Shown piece by piece: positions 57,476 through 64,000 of a stretch of 64,000 bases of DNA; position 1 is the stretch's first letter, and each line of letters opens with the position of its first letter. The DNA is taken from NCBI GenBank assembly GCA_043228905.1, contig JBHGNT010000001.1, forward strand, positions 12,214,001 through 12,278,000, in the 5' to 3' direction. Position numbers and translations under genes: made by a program. Under the pieces are notes generated by a model, which saw nothing but the letters and a program-made list of their open reading frames with translations, searched no databases and was not told the origin of the DNA. Origin of the DNA: Azolla caroliniana (lineage: Eukaryota; Polypodiophyta).

Positions 57476-57943
57476 TGTCTTGCCCGTTCCTTTGGGTGAA
57501 CACCTTCGATAGATCTGCGGCTATCGGTATTCAAGGGCGTGGTACATAACAGAGGCGTCGTGAGGGAGAAAATTATCAGAGATAAAACACTAGCGAGATC
57601 TTGATAGGCGTGGGCAGCGCTGAAATCATAGGTATGAACCAAAGCACAGACACATGGAGCAAAATGGGCACAAATCAGATATATTACTGCGACAGAAAAA
57701 AGATTACAGAACACGGCCTACGGCCGGTGACCTTATAGGATTATCTAGTTACGATGGACTAAGCTAGTGCTTTCGCCTATATTTTTCTCTCTCTCGCTCT
57801 GAGGTACTGAACCTCGTTGAAATAACGTTTCCCCTAATACACAACCGAGCCGTTGGTGGCCCGTGATACTCGGCCTCGGTGCTCGGTTACACTACCGCCG
57901 TTTGCTAATTTCCTAATTTTACATTTCTGTCCTTTGGACAACA
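57476..57943 (-). repeat. LTR of element F (5' copy for minus transcription)
   Basis: 468 bp with ends TGTCTTGCCCG and GGACAACA. It is followed by the target duplication CTCGG (57944-57948). Confidence 0.92.
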
Positions 57944-57948
57944 CTCGG

Positions 57949-59160
57949 TTCCCTCTCGGACAGTTGGGAGATGTAGTTGTCCCTAGCAAGGGTAAAATTA
58001 AGCTTGCTAGATGAAGAAGCTCGCTGAAAGGACCGGGAGCCCGGATCCGATCCGAAGGCCTTGGTTACAAAAGATGACCACAACTAGGGAAGAGGCCGGT
58101 ATCGGAGTCCCCAAAACCGGGACAAATTGGGGACGAGGTCGAAGTCAAGGGGAAGACCCACTTTCTTTTATTGCGGAAAGCCGAGGCATTTCTAGAAGAT
58201 TTACCGACACTTCCGAAAATCCAAAGGGGGAGCCGACGGTACAGAACCGAAGAAGATTTCGGAGAGAAAAGGAATGTCAGCGATCGCGACAGCTGAAGAG
58301 GAACTAATGCTCATCACTGAGGAGAATGAGTTAAACCTTGTCGGCGACGAGATAACGTGGGTTGTCGATTCCGGAGCATCGTTCCATCTGACACCAGACC
58401 GGAAATGCTTCTCATCCTACACAACCGGAGATCACGATTGTGTCTGGATTGGGAATGAAGGCACATGTCGAATCGTCAGCATAGGAGATGTGTGGTTAAC
58501 TATATCAACCAGGTGCAAGTTGCTGTTGAAGGATGTCCAACACTTTCCAAAGGTTCGTTTGAAACTGATATCAACCGATTGGCTAGATGATGAGGGCTAC
58601 ACGGGTAGCATCCGGAATGGAGTCATGAAATTCAACAAATGTGTCCGGATTGTGGCTCGAGCCCGGAAGATCAATATGTTTTACCTGATGCATGCCCGGA
58701 TATGCAGGGAAGAACTGAATGTAGTATCTGACACTGCCGGTGAGCCGTGACACAAGAGACTGTGTCATATGAGCTAAAAGGGGATTAGAAGACTTGCCGA
58801 AGTCAACCTCATTCCGGAGGTGAAAGACGTGCATGTTGAGAAGTGCACCGATTGCTTGGTCGGCAAGCAAAACCGAACCTCCTTCCGGTCAAGACCACCG
58901 ATGAGACGGAATGCACCACTTGAGCTGGTGCATACCGATGTGTGTCAAGTGGACACGAAGTCACATGCCGGATCACAGTACTTTGTGACGTTCATAGATG
59001 ACCACAGCAGGAAGTTGTGGGTCTCACCGTTGAAGACGAAGGATCAGATGTTGTCTATCTTTAAGGAACTCCACACGAGAGTGGAAAGAGAAACCGGTTG
59101 GAAGCTAAATGCGGTTCGAGCAGATAACGGAGGAGAGTACCGAGGGCAATTCTAGGAGTA
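57949..59160 (+). pseudogene. Gag C-terminus, protease and integrase N-terminus of element A
   Basis: The gag continuation reads SLSDSWEM, a TAG, then LSLLDEEARRKD-like sequence and a decayed zinc knuckle (FYCGKPRHF, about 58170). Protease is WVVDSGASFHLTPDRKC at 58348-58400 with DSG kept. The pre-integrase is HKRLCHMS after a TGA (58748). Integrase has CTDCLVGKQNRTSF, LVHTDVCQVDT (first Asp), FVTFIDDHSRKLWV and VRADNGGEYRGQF (second Asp), followed by a TAG at 59154. Confidence 0.87.
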
Positions 59161-61080
59161 CTGTCAATCGAAGGGAATCCGGCTCAAATTCACCGTGCCG
59201 AAGATGCCAGAACTAAACGGGTTGGCCGAATGGATGAACCAGACCGTGATTGAGAGAGTCCGGAGCATGTTGGGACATGCAAAGCTACCCAAGATGTTTT
59301 GGGTTGAGGCATTGATGACAGCAACATATGTGATAAATAGATCACCCTCAGCACCCTTGGACGAAGACACACCACAGGTGTTCGAGTGTCTTGCATATGT
59401 GCATGTTGCAAAGGAGAAGAGAGAAAAGTTGGATCCGAAGTCCAGACCATGCATATTCCTCGGATATGGTGATGATGAGTTCGGTTACCGGGTGTGGGAT
59501 TTGGTCGACAAGAAGGTGTTCCGGAGTCGGGACATAGTCTTCATGGAAGACATGACCATTGCCGACTGGGAGTCGGAGAAGAAGGTGACGAACTCTAGAT
59601 CATCCAATGAAAACCCGCTTGAGGACACAAGGACTTACTTGGTTGAAAATCGGATGATAGCAGGTAATCGGATGACACTCGACGAACCAGCCAGATTTGG
59701 ACAAGAAACTGAACCGACCGAAGAAGAAGACACTAGAACCAGACAAGATCGTGAATCGGATTCGGATGAAGAACATACGGAGGAACCGTTAGTCAGAAAC
59801 CAAGGACGAAGATACCCTCTCAGAGAGAGAAGAGCCCCCCGGAGATTTCCGGATGTAGAGCACGTATTGCTGACCAATGAGGGGGAGCCGGAGCGCTTCG
59901 AAGAAGCAAAGAAAGACACCACAGCCGCAAGTGGTTAAGTGCCATGCAGGATGAGATGGATTCCCTGCATGAGAACCACACATATGAATTGACGGAATTG
60001 CCGAAAGGAAAGAGAGAACTCTAGAATAAGTGGGTGTCCAAGCTGAAACTGGGAGACGCCGGAAATCCACCGAGGTACAAGGCCCGGATCATGGTCAAGG
60101 GTTTCCAGCAAAAGAAAGGTGTGGATTTCGATGAGATTTTGCCCTAGTAGTAAAGATGACATCCATCCAGACGGTATTGAGCATAGTGGCAAGCATGGAC
60201 CTCGAGGTAGAGCAACTGGACGTCAAGACGACATTCCTACATGGCGACCTCGAAGAAGAGATCTACATGCATCAACCAGAAGGATTTGAGTGGAAAGGGA
60301 ATGAGCACTTGGTATGTCGGCTAAAGAAGAGCTGATACAGATTGAAGCAAACTCCCCATCAATGGTACCGGAAGTTCGACTCCTTCATGATAGATCAAGG
60401 ATACCACAAGACGCAAGCCGATCACTACGTGTTTGTGAAGAAATTTGATGGAGGAGATTTCCCGATATTGCTCCTGTACGTGGACGACATGTTGATCGTC
60501 GAACGAGACCAAGTCAAGATATGAATGTTGAAGGCCCTAAACCGGACCTTCTCAATGAAAGATTTGGGTCTAGCAAGACAGATATTAGGGATGCACATAA
60601 TCCGGGACCGGTTGGAGAAGCTGTTGTGGTTGTCACAGGAGAAGTACGTGACAAAGGTGCTTCAAAGGTTCAACATGTCGGAGGTGAAACCGGTCGGAGG
60701 CGCAACCGGTTGAATTGACACTTCTGGCAAATTGCAAGTTGTTCGGAAAGCAGAGCCCGAAGACAAAGGCAGAGAAGTTGGATATGACAAAGATACCATA
60801 TGCCTCTCCCGTCGGAAGCTTAATGTACGCAATGGTGTGCACCCGGCCGGATATTGCATATGTTGTCGGAGTTGTCAATCGGTTCATGAGCAACCCGTGA
60901 AGAGAGCACTGGAACGCGGTCAAGTGGATACTCCAGTATCTAAAAGGCACCTCAAGTATATGCCTCCGGTTTGGTTTTGGTAAACCCCAACTTGATGGAT
61001 TCACGGATTCGGATATGTTGGTTGATGCGGATACCAGTCGGTCTACATCCGGATATGTCATGACTTATGCAGGGGGAGCT
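59161..61080 (+). pseudogene. Integrase C-terminus, reverse transcriptase and truncated RNase H of element A
   Basis: Integrase has MPELNGLAEWMNQTVIERV (Glu region mutated to W-M neighbours), FWVEALMTATYVINRSPS and CIFLGYGDDEFGYRV. RT has [48 protein letters not shown] and LLYVDDMLIV (YVDD intact, about 60475), with frameshifts near 60140 and 60330 and a stop at 60522. RNase H stops at TSGYVMTYAGG, immediately followed by GGGAGCT and the 3' LTR. The last ~150 residues are missing. Confidence 0.88.
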
Positions 61081-61651
61081 TGCTAGGAATTCGGTCCCTC
61101 CGGATGGGATCTGGATGAGAACCGGAGGAGTCGGATCGGACGAGCCGGATGAAGGAACCAGATCCAGAAGGGTTCTGGATGAGACCCAGAAACTGGATTG
61201 AGTGAATCTGGATGGATCTGGTGCAAACCGGATCCAAGGACATATGTGTAAATAGGTTTCATGGTGATCCCATCGAGGCTATATTTGTATATATCCCTAA
61301 AGTCATATAAGTATAAATATGACTTAGGGCATTCACTTTATTATACATGGTGTAGTAGTGATTTGTATCATTGTTGTACACAGAGTGTGAGAAAACGAGC
61401 GAGAGAGAGAGAGAGATACAGAACTAGTTTCTGTTGTAACCGCCGGTTGGCAAAGACATGAGCTCGAGGTCGTTGCCTCTGAGTCTCACATTGTATTCCT
61501 CCCCTCATAGTGATAGTTGGAGTCAGTGGGCTCCCGTTGTTTTTCCCATTTAGGGTTTTCAACGTTAACACCCTATTTCATCTCCGTCTTAGTCTGTTCT
61601 CTTCTATTCCTTGTTGAAGAATCGGTTGTGGTCGAGCGTTATTTCTGTACA
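61081..61651 (+). repeat. 3' LTR of element A (also 5' LTR of an adjoining gag fragment)
   Basis: 571 bp, starting TGCTAGGAATTCGG and ending TTCTGTACA, homologous throughout to 36771-37340. It is followed not by a target duplication but by another primer site and gag start. Confidence 0.9.
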
Positions 61652-61930
61652 GAGAGGGTATCAGAGCGAACAAGAAAATGGAAGAGTCATTCGGAAGCAT
61701 GTTCAAGCTCACTAGCTCCAACTATCCAGTGTGGAAGTCGAAGATGAGGGACATGGTCGTGGTCAAAGATCTCTGGTTGCCGGTACAATTTGGGGACAAG
61801 AAACCGGATAAGATCGATGCCGCGACATGGGAGGTGATGGACATGAAGACGGCGGCGTACATCCGGTGCTTCATCGACATGAGCCTATATGACAACTTTA
61901 ATGAAGAAAGTAAAGCTCATGTGCTCTGGG
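61652..61930 (+). pseudogene. Second copy of the A-family leader and gag start
   Basis: GGTATCAGAGCG (61657-61668) is the primer site, then ATG at 61678 opens MEESFGSMFKLTSSNYPVWK and PVQFGDKKPDKIDAATWEVM, with fewer stops than the copy at 37367. It breaks at CTCTGGGA (61930) and an inverted copia fragment follows. Confidence 0.87.
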
Positions 61931-62674
61931 ATAGTCTCATATGCTATGTTCACTTCTCCCCGGCATATCCGGGCATGCATCAGGTACAAGGTTTTGATCT
62001 TCCGGGCTCTAGTAACTATTAGCCTTCCTTTGCTGAATTTCATGACTCCATTCCGGATGCTACTTGTGTAGCCTTCATCATCTAGCCGACCGCCTGATAT
62101 CATGTTGAACTGAATCTCCGGGACGTGTCGGACGTCCTTTAACATCCACTTGCATCCAGTTGATGTCGTCGGTCCGGTGTCAAGTGGAACGATGGTCCGG
62201 AATCAACAACCCTGGCAAGGTTTAACTCATTCTCCTTTGTGATGAGCATCAATTCTTCTTCACTTGTTGCGATCGCTGACGTTCCTTTCCAATTCGGACC
62301 TCTCCGGTCCGAACCGTTTCGGTCCGAACTCTTCTTTGGATCGATGGTGTCGGCCCCTTTCTCTTTCCGGAAATGCCGACAGTTCTTCTAGAAGTGCCCC
62401 GACTTCCCATAGTAGAAGCAAGTAGGCCTCCCCTTGACTTTGATCTTGTCCCCGATTTGTCCCGGTTTTGGAGACTCCGATTTCGGCCTCTTCCCCAGTT
62501 ATGGTCATCTTCCCCGATTTTGTCCTAGAGCACATGAGCCTTACTTTCTTCATTGAAGTTGTTGTATTGACTCATGTCGATGAAGCAGCATATGTATGTC
62601 TTCGTCTTCATGTGCATCACCTCCCATGTCGTGGCATCGATCTTATCCGGTTTCTTGTCCCCGAATTGTACTGG
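61931..62674 (-). mobile_element. Inverted copia fragment B2 (gag with internal deletion, protease region)
   Basis: On the minus strand from 62674: PVQFGDKKPDKID-like, FIDMSQYNNFNEESKAHVL, a jump to EAEIGVSKTGTNRGQDQ, a decayed zinc-knuckle area, AIATSEEELMLI, a damaged protease (VVDSGPSFHL) and WLDDEGYTSSIRNGVMKF, ending at MHARICRGEVNI. Gag has lost its middle part. The family is the same as A and B; it is probably the 5' side of element B displaced by the insertion of A. Confidence 0.8.
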
Positions 62675-63313
62675 TGTCCTGATGTGGCATGTCTAGTGCC
62701 AGAAAAAGTCAAAAATTGAGGATCCACACACATTTCATGAATACTTGTAAAAATGTAAATAAATCAGTAATAAATAAATGTAGGTCACAATGGCATTGAG
62801 TGCATGTAGAGGGTTGCAAGTAGGATTTGAACTTTGCACCTCTAAGATAAGAGGCAATTACCTTACCACTAAAGCTACTAATAAGTTTTTAGATTTTCTA
62901 TATTTCTTTTTCATATTCAGTATTCCATAGGAAACAAACGTACAAAACCGTATACACAAAACCATGGTTTTTTGCATGTCACGAAGCAAAACTGTGTGCA
63001 CAGAAACCATGGCTCCAAGCTAATGGTTTTGTGCATGGACAAACCTATAAAACCCCTAGTACGGCTTGTGTAAAGGGGGGGGCTCAATATGTGATATTAT
63101 CATCATCACTATCACCATCAATATAATAATCTTCTTCTTATTATTCTTGTTTATCTTCTTCTTGAGTGTAAAAATTTCGGATCTTCTCAAGTGTAGTGCT
63201 CATTGTTTCCCCAAATCTTACATTCACATCGTCCTCTTCTCAATAACTCCCTGGTCCAAGACCCCAGTGGTCCCGTTCATGTGAAGCACGCACGCACGCG
63301 CATCTTCGCGACA
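62675..63313 (+). repeat. 5' LTR of element L
   Basis: TG...CA-bounded, 639 bp by inference from the breakpoints; no second copy is available. A TATA box TATAAAACCCC lies near 63047, preceded by repeated CATGCA/GTGCATG and CCATGG words (62960-63040). A tRNA-like block is at 62823-62877. Confidence 0.65.
62823..62877 (-). promoter_or_regulatory. tRNA-like (pol III box) block in the L LTR
   Basis: On the minus strand TAGCTTTAGTGGTAAGG (62877-62861) resembles an A box and AGTTCAAATCC (62833-62823) a B box. It is comparable to the blocks at 3977-4035 and 48007-48060. Confidence 0.5.
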
Positions 63314-63351
63314 TCTCTTGGTGAACCTTACATGAAGAGCGACAGGGGAGG

Positions 63352-64000
63352 ATGAAGATGGACGAGGAATATCTCATGAAGGCAATGTCAAAGATGATGA
63401 TGGAATTTTCGAGAAAAGGTAAACGACGAGATGCGGCCCAACAAGCTGTCGAAAGCATGGTCAAGCGAGTTGGCTATTTCAACGGGGGCATAGTCCAAAA
63501 TTTTCTAGACACCTACAATGCCATGGCGGGCCATTGGATATGATAATCCACTATTGCCTTTGCCAAGTGAAGATTATCGCAAATATGATAATACCGAGAT
63601 GGATTCGAGAGGTGTAAAAGAAGCTATGAGGCTGGAGTACTTTTGTTGGGTGGTGGCTGAACCGAACTACAAAGAGGTAAAAGAGCTTCAAGAAGCTCAT
63701 GATTTGTGGGTGACTTTCAAGGAGGCTCTATTGGAGGCATATGGCTACGAGAGACCGAAGGGACAAATTTTGTACAAGTCGAACAATGGGTGTCATCGAT
63801 GAAGACCCACTAGAGTGCCATGGATGCGTTCGTTGAGTTTCAGTGTCGCTTTGCTCAACTCTTAGAGAGGGATCAAAGATTGGTAGGGGTGAATAAAGTT
63901 CTACTATTTGTAAATTCAATCAATCGGAATGAAAGGAAGGCCATTGGAATCCAACTCGAGGATGACGATGGTGCAAATGGCCTCATCGAGGATTGGGCCA
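63352..64000 (+). pseudogene. Gag of element L, N-terminal part, frameshifted and cut by the window end
   Basis: ATG at 63352 opens MKMDEEYLMKAMSKMMMEF, then MVKRVGYFNGGIVQNFLDTY. A TGA at 63541 and frame changes near 63540 and 63790 follow, with EYFCWVVAEPNYKEVKELQE, TFKEALLEAYGYERPKG and, to the end, FQCRFAQLLERDQRLVGVNK and FVNSINRNERKAIGIQLED. Domain order matches gag of I. Probably inactive. Confidence 0.8.

Larger units (their letters stand above)
37813..57943 (-). mobile_element. Large Ty3/gypsy element F (Tat/Athila-like) with accessory region; hosts G and H
   Basis: LTRs at 37813-38288 and 57476-57943 differ by roughly 3% by eye. The target duplication CTCGG is perfect. On the minus strand: 5' LTR (57943-57476), leader, gag (to 46223), protease, RT, RNase H, integrase (to about 42660), then about 4 kb of further coding sequence (42441-38368) before the 3' LTR. 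Element G splits gag at 47944/57348 and a solo LTR splits the accessory region. Without these insertions F would be about 10 kb. No chromodomain is present. Extra coding sequence after integrase is a known trait of plant Tat/Athila lineages; that placement is by inference. Confidence 0.9.
36771..61651 (+). mobile_element. Ty1/copia element A, split by a 20-kb nested insertion
   Basis: The 5' LTR (36771-37340), primer site, gag (37367), protease, integrase, RT, partial RNase H and 3' LTR (61081-61651) are all in plus orientation. Element F (37813-57943) sits in gag and is flanked by the perfect duplication CTCGG (37808-37812 and 57944-57948). Removing F rejoins a gag frame (LALLLLG/SLSDSWEM). 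The LTR pair differs at many sites (roughly a tenth by eye), so A is the oldest layer of the nest. It is coding-dead. Confidence 0.93.
62675..64000 (+). mobile_element. Ty3/gypsy element L (H/I lineage), 5' end only
   Basis: A 5' LTR (62675-63313, TGTCCTGATG to CGCGACA), leader CTTGGTGAACC and gag continue past the window edge. The gag is closest to that of element I. It inserted into copia fragment B2. The 3' end is not in the window. Confidence 0.8.

Noticed and set aside
36766-61656. GAGAG on both sides of element A as a target duplication
   Set aside because: The right-hand GAGAG is the normal leader sequence after an A-family LTR (also present at 37341), so the match may be chance.

Overview
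This window looks like intergenic space from a large, repeat-rich land-plant genome. At its left edge there is one recognisable host gene with GT-AG introns. The remaining ~52 kb is a dense pile of nested LTR retrotransposons (Ty1/copia and Ty3/gypsy), two of whose insertions lie inside other insertions inside a third. Nothing bacterial is visible: there are no operons, ribosome binding sites or CRISPR array. I cannot place the species. Intron sizes (0.26-1.8 kb), chromodomain-bearing gypsy elements and initiator-Met-type primer sites fit a plant. One gypsy lineage (elements H, I, L below) is not one of the standard angiosperm types I know.

Layout. 1-7090 (minus): a seven-exon tRNA pseudouridine synthase (TruA/PUS1-like), running off the window at position 1. 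8.4-11.6 kb (minus): a broken, formerly spliced gene with an amino-methyltransferase-like DIPYGF motif. 11.6-12.96 kb: truncated copia fragment K. 12.96-18.1 kb: decayed copia element J (plus). 18.1-27.5 kb: chromodomain gypsy element D (minus), split by I (19194-24258), a short LTR element that keeps gag but carries a GC-rich imperfect repeat block instead of pol. 27.5-29.7 kb: no gene, but a 20-bp-stem hairpin, a (CT)8(CA)43 microsatellite and a 20-unit 17-bp minisatellite. 29.7-34.6 kb: copia element E (minus). 34.6-36.8 kb: 3' half of copia element B (minus).

36771-61651 is the main nest. Copia A (plus) was hit in gag by the large gypsy element F (minus, 37813-57943, perfect 5-bp target duplication). 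F was hit in its gag by a short chromodomain gypsy element G (plus, 47945-57347, 5-bp duplication with one mismatch). G was hit inside its left LTR by H (minus, 48343-55381, 4-bp duplication with one mismatch). H is the only element with uninterrupted gag-protease and pol frames and could still be coding-competent. Right of A come a second copy of the A leader and gag start, an inverted copia fragment (B2), and the 5' LTR plus gag start of L (plus, 62675 to the window end).

The observations most worth following are these. (1) Both G LTRs carry ordered heat-shock elements just upstream of a TATA box, while G itself is an internally deleted gag-integrase fusion with nearly identical LTRs. That is the profile of a recently mobilised, possibly heat-inducible, non-autonomous element. 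(2) F carries a ~4 kb accessory coding region in sense orientation downstream of integrase. (3) The H lineage has a DHG protease motif, 4-bp target duplications, a shared TTTGGTGAACC leader and a probable -1 frameshift at the gag stop. (4) Element I combines a gag with an imperfect repeat block. (5) The methyltransferase-like pseudogene shows spliced architecture.
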